Positions 25,626 to 34,687 of a stretch of 64,000 nucleotides of DNA are shown piece after piece; position 1 is the stretch's first letter; each line of letters opens with the position of its first letter. This stretch comes from Streptomyces chrestomyceticus JCM 4735. GTDB taxonomy: Bacteria; Actinomycetota; Actinomycetes; Streptomycetales; Streptomycetaceae. Below the pieces are notes generated by a model. That model had not been told where the DNA came from, made no database searches, and was given only the letters and a program-made list of their open reading frames with translations. A program made the translations under genes and the position numbers. The stretch spans positions 2,356,001 through 2,420,000 of the forward strand of contig NZ_BHZC01000001.1 in NCBI RefSeq assembly GCF_003865135.1, in the 5' to 3' direction.

Positions 25626-26912
25626 ATGGTGATCGGCATGGCGGACGACGAAGAACCCCGCGGTCTGTTCGACGACTTCGGGGCCTTCCGCACCCCGACG
25701 ACAGCGGACCTCACCGCCGTACTGACGAACGGCCTCGTCACCCCCGACGCGAACGTCCTGCTCAACCTCTACCGCTACACCGAACAGGCACGCGCCGACC
25801 TCCTCGACGCGCTCGGCGCCCTGGGAGACCGCCTCTGGGTTCCGCACCAGGCCCTCGTGGAGTTCTGGCGCAACCGCGAGAGCACCATCTCCGACGCCCG
25901 GTCGACCAGCGCTAAGGCCGCCCAGGAGATGACCGCGCACGCGCAGCAGGCGGTGCAGGCACTGCGTACCTGGGCCAACCGCGTGGCATTGAGCGACGAG
26001 GAGATCGAGCAGCTACGGGACCGGCTGAACGGGACCTTCGACGAGGTACGGAAGAAGATCACCGAGGTCGGCGAGGGAGAGTGGCAGCACATCAGCCACG
26101 ACACCAGCGCCGACCCGGTGATCACCAGGCTGGAACAGGTACTGGCCCGCCGGGTCGGCAGGCCGTTCACGACCGAAGAGACCCCCGAACTGATCGCACT
26201 GGGGCGCCAACGGGTCGGAGACCGCGTTCCGCCCGGGTACATGGACGCCAAGAAGGACGGCGACGGCGCGGTCGGCGACTTCTTCGTATGGGAACAGTTG
26301 CTGCGCGAGGCGTCCCGGCGCCGGTGTGACGTCCTGTTCGTGACCGCGGACGCGAAGGAGGACTGGTGGCGCAAGGAGCGCGGCAACAACCGCGGCCCCC
26401 GCCCCGAGCTGACCACCGAACTCCGGTCCCGTTGCGGCAGCCGGCTGTTCCTGCTCTCCCCCAAGCAGTTCCTCGAAGTCGCCGCGCCCGTCCTGCGCTT
26501 GAGCCTCCAGGACGGTTCGGTCGAGGACATCGAGCGCGTCGAACGCATCGAGGCCGAGGACACGCACGGCGGATGGACCGCCGCGGCTCTCGAAGAGCTC
26601 TTCCGCGGGCTGTCGTACGAGGGCTACGGCGACCGCGTCGCCGTCATCCGCCACGCGGCCGAGATGGACGGCCATGTGGAGGCCGCGGCGGTCTACGACA
26701 TCTGCGCCTACGACGACGACCGCAGCCTGCGCGGCTTCACCAAGCCGGTCAAACGCATCAGCGGCAACCTGCACGAACGCGGCCTCATCCCGGACACCGC
26801 GGTCCCGGTGCTCACCGCCGAGTACCAGAACGGCCCGGGCCGCGCCTCCGGCTTCCGCGTCCGCCCCCGCCTCGTCCCTCTTCTGAACGACGCCACGGAC
26901 GACGAGTCGTAA
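25626..26912 (+). CDS. PIN-like domain nuclease (PIN_8 type)
   Basis: A 428-residue cytoplasmic protein. The N-terminal 260 residues look like a PIN-like RNase domain: TPDANVLLNLYRY (Asp about 41), ALVEFWRNRE with a conserved Glu, a helical insert, GDFFVWEQLL and VLFVTADAKEDWW supplying further acidic residues. The C-terminal 130 residues are acidic and less clear. The start is ATG 25626 with AGGGGCGG just upstream; a TTG at 25611 is in frame. Proteins of this type occur as solitary genes, some in defence islands, without an antitoxin. None is seen here, and the adjacent regulator is decayed. RNase activity is inferred from family resemblance. Confidence 0.75.
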   Translation: MVIGMADDEEPRGLFDDFGAFRTPTTADLTAVLTNGLVTPDANVLLNLYRYTEQARADLLDALGALGDRLWVPHQALVEFWRNRESTISDARSTSAKAAQEMTAHAQQAVQALRTWANRVALSDEEIEQLRDRLNGTFDEVRKKITEVGEGEWQHISHDTSADPVITRLEQVLARRVGRPFTTEETPELIALGRQRVGDRVPPGYMDAKKDGDGAVGDFFVWEQLLREASRRRCDVLFVTADAKEDWWRKERGNNRGPRPELTTELRSRCGSRLFLLSPKQFLEVAAPVLRLSLQDGSVEDIERVERIEAEDTHGGWTAAALEELFRGLSYEGYGDRVAVIRHAAEMDGHVEAAAVYDICAYDDDRSLRGFTKPVKRISGNLHERGLIPDTAVPVLTAEYQNGPGRASGFRVRPRLVPLLNDATDDES

Positions 26913-26962
26913 CCCGCACCCTTTTCGAACCGGCCAGGCACCCCACCACAAGACGGAAGGCC

Positions 26963-27003
26963 CGGCCGGCCCGCCCGCCGTACTGCTGCGGACGGGCCGG
27001 CCG
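26963..27003. terminator. Bidirectional terminator hairpin
   Basis: 15-bp arms (26963-26977 and 26989-27003, one mismatch) with an 11-base loop lie between the convergent PIN-like and secreted-repeat genes. Confidence 0.7.
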
Positions 27004-27023
27004 GCCCCGATCACCGACCCGGC

Positions 27024-28022
27024 TCAGCCGTCGATCTTGACCTCGTCGTGCAGCCCCTTGGCGTCAACGCCCGGGTACATGCTCAGCGTGCCGTCGGCCC
27101 AGCGCACCACGACGTCGTTGGGCCGCTCGTTGGCGACGAAGGCACCGGCACCGACCACCGCGGCGTGCAGCCAGTCGGACCGCTGCGGCCGGATCTGCGT
27201 CTCACCGTGCAGACCCTCGGTGTCGACACCCTGGTAGATGGTGGCCTCACCGTCCGCCCAGCGCACCAGCAGATCCGCGGTCTTCCTGCCGCTGAACTCA
27301 CCGGCGGTGACCTGCGCGGCGTGCTGCCACGCGCCATTCGTCTGCACCAGCGTCTTCTCGGCGGCCGGCTTGACGCCGTTGGTGTCCAGGTCGGGGTGGA
27401 GCGTGACCTGGCCGTCGTCCCAGACGACCACGAGGTCGTCACGCTGCGCGTTGGCCGTGAAGCGGCCCGCGGTGATCTGCGCGGCGTGGCCCCACGCCTT
27501 GTCGTTGGCCGGGGCGAGCTGCTTCTCCCCGTGGAAGCCGTTCTTGTCCACGTGGGTGTACTGGGTCAGCTCACCGTCGCTCCAGCGCACCACGAGCCCG
27601 TCCGACCCGTTGCCGAAGCTCGCCCCCGTGATCCCCTCCGCGAAGCTCCAAGCACTCTTCTTCCCACCGACACTGGGCGCCACGAGCTGGTATTCGGCGG
27701 AGAAAGGCCGCTTGGGGTCCTTGCCGTCCGAGCCCTCGTAGAGGGTCACCTCGGCGTCACTCCAACGCACCAGCATGTCCATGTGCCGGGCGCCACCCGC
27801 CGAACCACCGGTGAAGTACCCCGTGGCAATGTGCGTGGCCTTGCCCCACGGCGCGGAAGCACCGACACCGGCGACCGGCTTCACGGCGGACGCCTGAGAT
27901 CCACCCGCGGCGGGCGCACCGCCGGCGGCCTGCGCCGGGGCGGCCCCAACCACCGCGCCGCCGGCCACCGCTACCGCGGTCATTGCCGTCATCAACGCCC
28001 TGCGAATACGCATGCTGTCCAT
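27024..28022 (-). CDS. Secreted FG-GAP/VCBS-like repeat protein
   Basis: A 332-residue exported protein. The Sec signal (MRIRRALMTAMTAVAVAGG...APAQAA) is followed by a short Ala/Gly linker and five repeats of about 55 residues. Each ends in a DxxVRWxDGxxTxY-type strand: DMLVRWSDAEVTLYE, DGLVVRWSDGELTQYT, DDLVVVWDDGQVTLHP, ADLLVRWADGEATIYQ, NDVVVRWADGTLSMYP. This looks like a five-bladed beta-propeller or VCBS-like array. The start ATG 28022 has AGGA about 9 bases upstream; ATG 28013 is also possible. No catalytic motif is seen, so a binding or structural role outside the cell is likely. Confidence 0.75.
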   Translation of the reverse strand: MDSMRIRRALMTAMTAVAVAGGAVVGAAPAQAAGGAPAAGGSQASAVKPVAGVGASAPWGKATHIATGYFTGGSAGGARHMDMLVRWSDAEVTLYEGSDGKDPKRPFSAEYQLVAPSVGGKKSAWSFAEGITGASFGNGSDGLVVRWSDGELTQYTHVDKNGFHGEKQLAPANDKAWGHAAQITAGRFTANAQRDDLVVVWDDGQVTLHPDLDTNGVKPAAEKTLVQTNGAWQHAAQVTAGEFSGRKTADLLVRWADGEATIYQGVDTEGLHGETQIRPQRSDWLHAAVVGAGAFVANERPNDVVVRWADGTLSMYPGVDAKGLHDEVKIDG

Positions 28023-28732
28023 TTTCCCTTTTCCTGAATCACGAATGAGGGTATGCGGGGTGGCATCGCATTTACCCGAGGCGACTGAGCCCCTGCCCAG
28101 TCCAAGCCCACAAGTTCGGGTCTACGACAACCAGTGGCCGAGATCCGTGCCGTCTACGCGGTCCGCCCAGACCATAGAAGTGGACAACTCCCGGAGAGCG
28201 CATCTCTTTCGGGGAGGTAGCGGAGCACTTCGGCAAGTTCAGGGGCAAAGCCCACACTCCCCGCAGATTCCACTACTCGGCTCGGCCATCGGGCTCTTTC
28301 CGCGCACCCTCAGGCCCCTCAGGGCCCGCAGCATCGACCGCAGTTGGCGAAGTTGCAGGCTCCATCCCAGCACGAGCGGCCGCCAGCCCGACGATCACGG
28401 CTGCCGGGGAGAGCCGGCCAACAGGCCCACTGAGCAGGTGCGTGCGGGTCCACGGCCTCGGCGCAACGCCCTCGCAAGGGCGAGGTGAACGACAGCCGGC
28501 CCACGAATGGCGAAGTAATGCCTATGTAAGCTATGCGCCCGCATCTCAGTCGAGCCCGACCGAAGCTCGCACAACTATCGAAGCGCACGTTTCGCGCATC
28601 CACCGGCCACCGGACGTGTGGTCACTTCCGCTCTCCCATTCCAGCGCTCACCCCAGGCCGCCCGGACCACAGAGGACTGGCGCCTGGAACTCCTGCCAGT
28701 GATTGAAAGATGAACAAGAAAGAGTTGACCGG
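28023..28732. other. Long intergenic region upstream of the polymorphic toxin gene
   Basis: 710 bases, somewhat lower in GC than the surroundings, between the divergent secreted-repeat and toxin genes. Small open frames exist on both strands but none has convincing codon bias or a recognisable product. It probably contains the toxin promoter and may be horizontally acquired flank. Confidence 0.5.
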
Positions 28733-31700
28733 ATGAAACAGAGACGGTTTTCGCCGAGGACCGGATGGCCCCTCGGTGACGGTTTCCGCTCCCAAAGGGC
28801 CACATTCTGGCGGCGTGGCGCTTGTGCGACGTTACTGTCCGCGTCTTTGGTGACAGGGCTGCTTGGAGCGGGTCCTGCCCATGCCGCCCCTCCCGATCAG
28901 GATGACCTGATCTCGATGCGGGAGCAGCTGGTTGAAGCCTGGACCGAAGGTGGCGCCGGCATCAAGGCGGCGGCAGAGCAGGCGCTCCTGGGCACGGACG
29001 AGGACATCCAGAGGTTCTTCGCCGAGAAGGACGGTCTGGAGTTCGACGACAACTACATAGCTGCCAGCAAAATCCTCGGCACTTCAGGACCTGCGGTACG
29101 CGAGAGGGCCAAGGCCGCTCTGAAGGCCAGCAAGCGGGACAACCCAGAGCCGCTGCGTGCGTTCTTACGGGACGGTTGGCAGGAGCCGCTGCGGCAGGAC
29201 AACGAGGTCGAAGCCTCGCGGGTCATCAACTTCGGCGGCTACGGGGTCAGGGAGGCCGGCAAGGTCGCGTTGAAGGGCGGCCCCGAGGCCGTCACCGCCT
29301 TCCTCGACAAGGGCCAGTACGAAGCGCGCCGCCAGGACAACGAAGTTGAGGTTTCGGCGCTGATCAACTCGGGCGGCCCGGCCGTCAAGGCGGCCGGCAA
29401 GGTGGCGCTCAAGGGCACGGCCGAGGACATCGCTGAGTTCCTGGAGATCGGGCAGTTCACCGCGCGCAACCGCGACCAGGAGCACGCCACCATCGCCGAG
29501 CTGGCCGAGCAGGCCACCTTGGCCGGCAAACGGGCCGCGAATGAAACGGACAAGGCCAAGGACGCCGCCGACCGCGCCATCAAGGCATCCGAGGCCGCCA
29601 AGGAAGCCGCCGCCGAGGCGGCGAAGCAAACCGAGCTGGCCAAGAACGACTCCAAGCGTGCGGCCGTCAAGGCCAAGCAGGCCGCCGACGCAGCCCGCGG
29701 CGCGGCCGCGGCGGCCCAGCACGCCATCGGTGCGGCCAACGCCGCCAACCGCGCGGCACGCATCGCCGCCATGGCCGCAGCCCAGACCGCCGCGGCCGCC
29801 ACCAACGCGGCCAACGCCGCCAACGACGCCTACAACGCCTCCATCGCGGCGGCCTCCGACGCGGGCAAGGCCCAGCACGCCCGGGACATGGCCAAGAAGG
29901 CGCACGATGCGTCCAAGATGGCCCGCAACTCCGTCGAAGCCGCCAAGAAGGCCAGTGCGGCCTCCCGAGAGTCCGGCAACGCCGCCCGAGCGGCCCTGAG
30001 CGCCAGTGACAACGCCGATGCGGCGGCCGACTCCGCCGAGCGCGCCAACCGCTTCGCCGACGAAGCCGGCGTTCACTCCGGCGAGGCCAGGAACGCCGCG
30101 ATCGAAGCGCGCCGGCACGCGAACGAGTCCCGGCGCGCGGCCAACGCCGCCCAGGCGCTGGCCAACCGCTCGGCCGATGCCGCCGACGAGGCCCGGGCGG
30201 CCGCAGAGTCGGCGGCCAACCACGCCGAGAAGGCCGCGCTGGCGGCGGACGAAGCCGCCAAGCACGCCGGCGAGGCGGCCGACGCCGCAGCGGAGGCCAC
30301 CAAGCACGCCAAGGCCGCCGAGGAAGCCGCCAAGGCGTCCGACGCCGCCGCCACGGCCGCGCAGAAGGTCTTCGACATCGCCCGCGCCACCGAGGCCGAG
30401 GACCTGGCCACCCGTACCGCCGCCGCCATCGAGGGAGCCCGCAGCGACAAGGCCCAGGTCGCCGAGATGACCTCCGCCTCGGCCGCCGCCGCGGTCGACG
30501 CCAAGTCGCTGGACACCACCGCCGCCGAACTCGCCGCCGAGGCCGCCAAGCCCGACGCGGACACCAAAGCTCTCGTCACCAAGGGGCGGGCTTTGGCGAT
30601 GAAGGCGCTGAAGACGCGCGGCCCCTGGAGTCAGCAAGCTGCCACCCTCGCTCTCTCGGGTTCTGACGAGGACGTGCTGGAGTATCTGCGCAGTGGGTGG
30701 CAGAAAGCCGGCCTGGACGAGATACGCGAGCGGGTCTTCGAGCTGAGCACCCAGAGCCCCTACGAGGTGGTGCGCACCGCTGCCGCCGCGGCGCTCAAGG
30801 GCTCGGACCAGCAGGTGAGGGACTTCTACACCACGGGGCAGTACGAGGTGGCCGTCACCGACCTGACCGTGCGCGTCTCGCAGATCAACAATGCCGGCGG
30901 GCCAGGCGTCAAGGAAGCGTCCAAGGCGGCGCTGAAGGACGGGCGGGGCAAGGTGCTGGCAGCGTTCATCGCCACCGGCCAGTACCTGGCCCAGCGTTCG
31001 GACGAGGAGGTCACCGCCTCCAAGCTGGTCAATGCCGGCGGTCCGGAGGTCAGGGCGGCCGCCAAGGTCGCGCTGGCGGGTCCGGCGGAGGAGGTGCACG
31101 ACTTCGTCCAGCTGGGCCAGTACATGGCCGACCGCAAGGACACGCTCGCCGCCACCCACATCGCCCAGGTGCAGCGCCTGGTCGCCGAAGCGGGCATCGT
31201 CGCCGCCGAGGCCCAGCGCAACCGCTGGATCGCCGCCCAGGCCGCGGCCCGCGCCCATAATGCCTCCGACGAGGCCGCCAAAGCTGCCGACGAGGCCAAG
31301 AAGAACGCGAAACTCGCCGACGGGTACCGGATCGACGCCGACAAGGCCGCCGACAGCGCCGAAGCCAGCGCCGCCCAGGCCGCCAGATCCGCCAAGGTCG
31401 CCCGCAACGCCGCCGACAACGCCCAACGCGACGCCGCCGCCGCCGAACAGTCAGCAGCCCAAGCCGAATTCTCCGCCAACTATGCCCGTAACTCGGCCAA
31501 GTTCGCAGATGACGCCGCTGCCGATGCCCGGGAGTCCGCGCTGGAAGCCGGAAAGAGCGCCGAGGAGGCTTCCTCCCTGGCTTCTCAGGCTTGGACAGAG
31601 GTGAAGAAGAAACGGGAGGCCGAAGAGGCCGAGGCGCGCCGCAAGGCGGAAGAAGAGCGCAAGCGGAAGGAGAAGGAGCAGTCCGAGCAGAAGATCTGCT

Positions 31701-32785
31701 ACGAGCACCCCACCCGTGAACTTGCCGTCCTGCCCTGCCTGGCCGCCGGCGGCAAGCTCAAGCAAGTCGAGCCCAACCCCATCGTCTCCGCGATCGTATG
31801 GGAACTCGCCGACATCGACACGGCCCTGAACTGCGTCAAGGACCCCAATCTCGCCGACTGCGGCTCCTTCCTCATCGGCGTCACCCCCTGGGGCAAAGGT
31901 GTCAAACTCGCCGGTAAGTTCGCCATCAAATACGGTGGCGAAGTCGTTGAAAAGGTCGCCAAGAAAGTACGCAAATGGACGGGGCGCGGATGCAAATGCT
32001 TCCTCGCCGGCACCAAAGTACTCATGGGTGACAACTCGACGAAGAACATAGAGACGGTGCGGAAAGGCGACTTCGTCACGGCCACCGATCCCATGAGTGG
32101 CAAGACGGCTCCTCATAAAGTGACCGCAGTGATCGTGACCGACCACGACAAGCGCTTCAATCGCCTCACCATGGCCACACCTCAGGGTCGGGCCAATCTG
32201 ACGGCTACGAGTGACCACCCTTTCTGGTCGCCCTCGCAAAATGGATGGCTCAAGGCCACTGAACTGCGGAGGGGAATGACCCTCAGGTCAGCTGACGGAT
32301 CCTCGGTCAAGGTGATCGACAATCACCCGTTCGCCGGGAATGCCCGCACCTACAACCTGACCGTGGACGACTTGCACACGTACTATGTGCTTGCCGGGAA
32401 GACATCGGTCCTGGTGCACAACAGCGCCGACCCTGCATCGTTCGAGAACCTCATCCCTGAAGACAAGCCCGACTGGTTCAAGCCGATCGCGCCCGGCACC
32501 GTCTTGATTCGATCCGGCAATTACGCGTACGTGGTACTCGAAAGCGGCGAACTGGTCATCGGCAAGAGAACCGCAGGCCACGTCAGCTTGGCCAAGGGAG
32601 GTAAGGTGCTGGCTGCGGGAGAGTTCAAGACCAAGGGTGGACAAATTGTCTACCTGGACAATAAGTCCGGACATTATCGGCCGTACGGAGAGAACGCACA
32701 GAAGGCTGCCATAGACGCCTTCAACAGAAATGGACTTCACTCCGATGGAAAATACATCGCCGCATGGGAAGCACCCCACTGCTGA
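28733..32785 (+). CDS. Secreted polymorphic toxin: ALF repeats, Ala-rich stalk, Hint protease, C-terminal toxin
   Basis: A 1350-residue exported protein. Layout: signal peptide ending PAHA near 51; ALF-type helical repeats about 60-240 and again 620-800 (each with the pattern A..AL.G....V..F...G); long Ala/Lys/Glu heptad-like segments about 250-600 and 800-990; a charged Lys/Glu stretch; a Hint (intein-like) domain 1089-1230 beginning CFLAGTKV, with TSDHPFW and ending VLVHNS; and a 120-residue C-terminal tip. The Hint residues Cys1089 and the terminal His-Asn are intact, so autocleavage to release the tip is expected. The tip contains GHVSLAKGGKVLAAGEF and LDNKSGHYRP, which I cannot tie to a known activity. 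I chose ATG 28733; a TTG at 28703 is in frame. Two TTA codons (28832, 29165) suggest bldA dependence. The immunity gene overlaps the 3' end. Confidence 0.88.
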   Translation: MKQRRFSPRTGWPLGDGFRSQRATFWRRGACATLLSASLVTGLLGAGPAHAAPPDQDDLISMREQLVEAWTEGGAGIKAAAEQALLGTDEDIQRFFAEKDGLEFDDNYIAASKILGTSGPAVRERAKAALKASKRDNPEPLRAFLRDGWQEPLRQDNEVEASRVINFGGYGVREAGKVALKGGPEAVTAFLDKGQYEARRQDNEVEVSALINSGGPAVKAAGKVALKGTAEDIAEFLEIGQFTARNRDQEHATIAELAEQATLAGKRAANETDKAKDAADRAIKASEAAKEAAAEAAKQTELAKNDSKRAAVKAKQAADAARGAAAAAQHAIGAANAANRAARIAAMAAAQTAAAATNAANAANDAYNASIAAASDAGKAQHARDMAKKAHDASKMARNSVEAAKKASAASRESGNAARAALSASDNADAAADSAERANRFADEAGVHSGEARNAAIEARRHANESRRAANAAQALANRSADAADEARAAAESAANHAEKAALAADEAAKHAGEAADAAAEATKHAKAAEEAAKASDAAATAAQKVFDIARATEAEDLATRTAAAIEGARSDKAQVAEMTSASAAAAVDAKSLDTTAAELAAEAAKPDADTKALVTKGRALAMKALKTRGPWSQQAATLALSGSDEDVLEYLRSGWQKAGLDEIRERVFELSTQSPYEVVRTAAAAALKGSDQQVRDFYTTGQYEVAVTDLTVRVSQINNAGGPGVKEASKAALKDGRGKVLAAFIATGQYLAQRSDEEVTASKLVNAGGPEVRAAAKVALAGPAEEVHDFVQLGQYMADRKDTLAATHIAQVQRLVAEAGIVAAEAQRNRWIAAQAAARAHNASDEAAKAADEAKKNAKLADGYRIDADKAADSAEASAAQAARSAKVARNAADNAQRDAAAAEQSAAQAEFSANYARNSAKFADDAAADARESALEAGKSAEEASSLASQAWTEVKKKREAEEAEARRKAEEERKRKEKEQSEQKICYEHPTRELAVLPCLAAGGKLKQVEPNPIVSAIVWELADIDTALNCVKDPNLADCGSFLIGVTPWGKGVKLAGKFAIKYGGEVVEKVAKKVRKWTGRGCKCFLAGTKVLMGDNSTKNIETVRKGDFVTATDPMSGKTAPHKVTAVIVTDHDKRFNRLTMATPQGRANLTATSDHPFWSPSQNGWLKATELRRGMTLRSADGSSVKVIDNHPFAGNARTYNLTVDDLHTYYVLAGKTSVLVHNSADPASFENLIPEDKPDWFKPIAPGTVLIRSGNYAYVVLESGELVIGKRTAGHVSLAKGGKVLAAGEFKTKGGQIVYLDNKSGHYRPYGENAQKAAIDAFNRNGLHSDGKYIAAWEAPHC

Positions 32786-33152
32786 CCCGGTCGAAGCGCT
32801 GCGGAATTGCGCCCTGGCGCTCACAAAGAGAGCTCACGAGTCATGCGGAACCGAGGCCCTCGAACCGGACCTCGAACGCGCACTCGAAATACTCCGAGCG
32901 ACCCCGGAAATGAGGCAAGAACTTGAAACGGAGCTGATTTCCCTCATCGACCCAGCCAGAGAAGGCATAGTCGAGCTGGTGGCTTTCACCATGCACGAGT
33001 TGCGGTGGCCTCGAATAGAGCAGGAGATCAGGGGAAGGGTCACCGGAAACATCGGGAACGTCAGCAACATCCGACTGTACGAAGCGATGCTGGACGCTTT
33101 CTCTGACTCATGGAGCGACCGCGACCTCTATGAGAGGTTTAGCAGCCAGTAA
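32730..33152 (+). CDS. Probable immunity protein for the upstream toxin
   Basis: A 140-residue (or 135 from ATG 32745) soluble, acidic, mostly helical protein with no signal peptide. It overlaps the end of the toxin gene by 41-56 bases in another frame, the usual arrangement that couples immunity to toxin production. Neither candidate start has a strong ribosome site, fitting translational coupling. I recognise no named immunity family; the role is inferred purely from position, size and cytoplasmic character. A strong hairpin follows 66 bases after the stop. Confidence 0.72.
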   Translation: MDFTPMENTSPHGKHPTADPVEALRNCALALTKRAHESCGTEALEPDLERALEILRATPEMRQELETELISLIDPAREGIVELVAFTMHELRWPRIEQEIRGRVTGNIGNVSNIRLYEAMLDAFSDSWSDRDLYERFSSQ

Positions 33153-33217
33153 AGACGTCACCGTACAGCAGAGCACGAGGCCGAGCACTGCCATGCGGCG
33201 CTAGGTCGACCATCCTG

Positions 33218-33261
33218 GTCAAGGTGGCCCCGCCGGTACCCACCGGCGGGGCCACCTTGAC
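33218..33261. terminator. Very strong terminator hairpin after toxin-immunity pair
   Basis: A perfect 20-bp inverted repeat (33218-33237 with 33242-33261) and a 4-base loop. It is probably the operon terminator, though such a perfect palindrome can also mark a mobile-element end. Confidence 0.7.
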
Positions 33262-33383
33262 AGCGAACTCTTCGTGCCGGCAGTCCCCTGAATCACACGG
33301 GTCTCATCCACGTCCGCCAAGTTAATCACCAGTGATTGGCGGTTTCCGGCTTCCGTCAACGCTGCCCTTGAAGCTCCACCCCG

Positions 33384-33665
33384 TCAGCCGGCGGCCGACC
33401 GCTGCAGTTCAACTATCGTCCGGTCCAGCGTCGCGACGTAGGCATGAAACTTCCCCTTGAGTTGAAGCCCTTCGTCCGAGTCGGTGCGCGCCGAAGCAAA
33501 CGAGCTGAGCAGACCCTTGATCTTGCGGGCGTGCTCGTCCAGATCCGGGATGCCCGAGGCGCTCAGGTCACCGTGGCCGACCTGGTCCGCATATCCAGCG
33601 ATCTGACAGTCGATGTCGAACAGATCGAAACCCCGGCCGACAGCTCCCCGGGTTTCGGACGGTCA
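33384..33665 (-). pseudogene. Start-less gene fragment, C-terminal end of an unknown protein
   Basis: On the minus strand a frame runs from a stop near 33667 to TGA at 33384-33386 without any start codon at its beginning. Its translation is protein-like (GFDLFDIDCQIAGYADQVGH ... HARKIKGLLSSFAS ... FHAYVATLDRTIVELQRS) and about three quarters of its third codon bases are G or C. It looks like the last 90 or so residues of a real gene whose front was removed by the adjoining ISAzo13-like element. I do not recognise the family. Confidence 0.5.
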
Positions 33666-33699
33666 GGGTAGGGCAAGGCAAAGAATTCCTGATAAGCGT

Positions 33700-34634
33700 C
33701 CCGGAAGCCGGAGCGTGGGCGAAGGCGTGCGGCCGCTTCTTCCAGGTCCAGTAGCGGGGGTTGTTCGAGCCGCCGGAGTCGGCCGTGATCAGCAGCCGGA
33801 TGGCGCGCGGGTGGTCGAGTCGTCCGCGTCGGTGCCACCAGCGACGGATGGACTCCACGGCGCACGCAGCGGTGTCGTGGTCGGTCCCGATGTTTACCCA
33901 GCCAGCGTTGGTGGCGAGGTCGTAGACACCGTAGGGCACGGCAACCGGCTGGCCGTCGGCGATGAGGTGGCAGTGGCAGTCCACCTTGATCGGATCCTTG
34001 CCTGGGCGCCAGGTGCGTCCGGGCCGGTCGCGGTTGCCGATCCACGCTTTGGCCTTGGTGTCAACGCTGATCACCGGCTGATCGGCGCTGAGGAAGGCAG
34101 CGGCGGCGGCCTTGATGTGGGTGAACTGGGCGTTACGGTCCGGATGGCGGGATCCCTCGGTGGTTTTGGCGGTGCCTTGCAGGCTGTAGCCCATCTTGTG
34201 CGGGAGATGCCCGACGACGGTTGTGGCACTGACCGGGTGGCCCTGGGCGGTCAGGGTCTGGGCCAGATTGCGCAGCGGCCGTGTGGTCCAGCGAAGCGGG
34301 GAGACAGATCGCCGCGGGCGTGCGGCTCGATCAGCGCTTCAAGGTCCGGCAGCAGGCCGGGGGCGGTCGTTGTCAGCGGCTTGCGGCCGGCTCCTGGGAC
34401 ACGGATGCGGCGGGTTGGCGGGAACGGCGCGACCAGCTCGGTGATGCCGCGGGCGATGGTGGCGGTGCTGGTGCCGGAGACTGCGGCCACCACACTGATC
34501 CCGCCGTGGCCGACCACGACGGCCTCGTCGGCCAGGTAGAGCCGGCGACGCCGTTCATCGAGGCGCGGGAGGATGTGATCGGGTTTGGCCTGCAGTGCGG
34601 TAGTCGGGATGCGATGTCGCGGAGGCGTAGTCAT
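33700..34634 (-). pseudogene. ISAzo13-like transposase, frameshifted and truncated
   Basis: The N-terminal part reads LDERRRRLYLADEA...GHGGISVVAAVSG...GLLPDLEALIEPHARGD. Near 34300 the frame shifts and homology resumes as PLRWTTRPLRNLAQTLTAQG, then GYSLQGTAKTTEGSRHPDRN, VISVDTKAKAWIGN, IPYGVYDLA-like VPYGVYDLATNAGW, DHDTAACAVESIRRWW and LLITADSGGSNN. The last third, including the usual CHFPPGTSKWNKIEH region, is absent. One frameshift plus loss of the C-terminus makes it inactive. Confidence 0.85.
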
Positions 34635-34687
34635 GCCCCAGCCTCCTACTGCGTCCGGACCCACAGATCAATCCTGACAGTGATTTA

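Noticed and set aside
24741..25940. A continuous 399-codon minus-strand frame as an intact regulator gene
   Set aside because: Only two internal stretches resemble an XRE/MmyB regulator, the middle of the family is missing, and the ends are shadow sequence overlapping the PIN-like gene.
29165..31426. 750-codon minus-strand open frame opposite the toxin gene
   Set aside because: Gly/Leu/Val repeats merely mirror the Ala-rich helical stalk of the toxin; no start context or recognisable domain.
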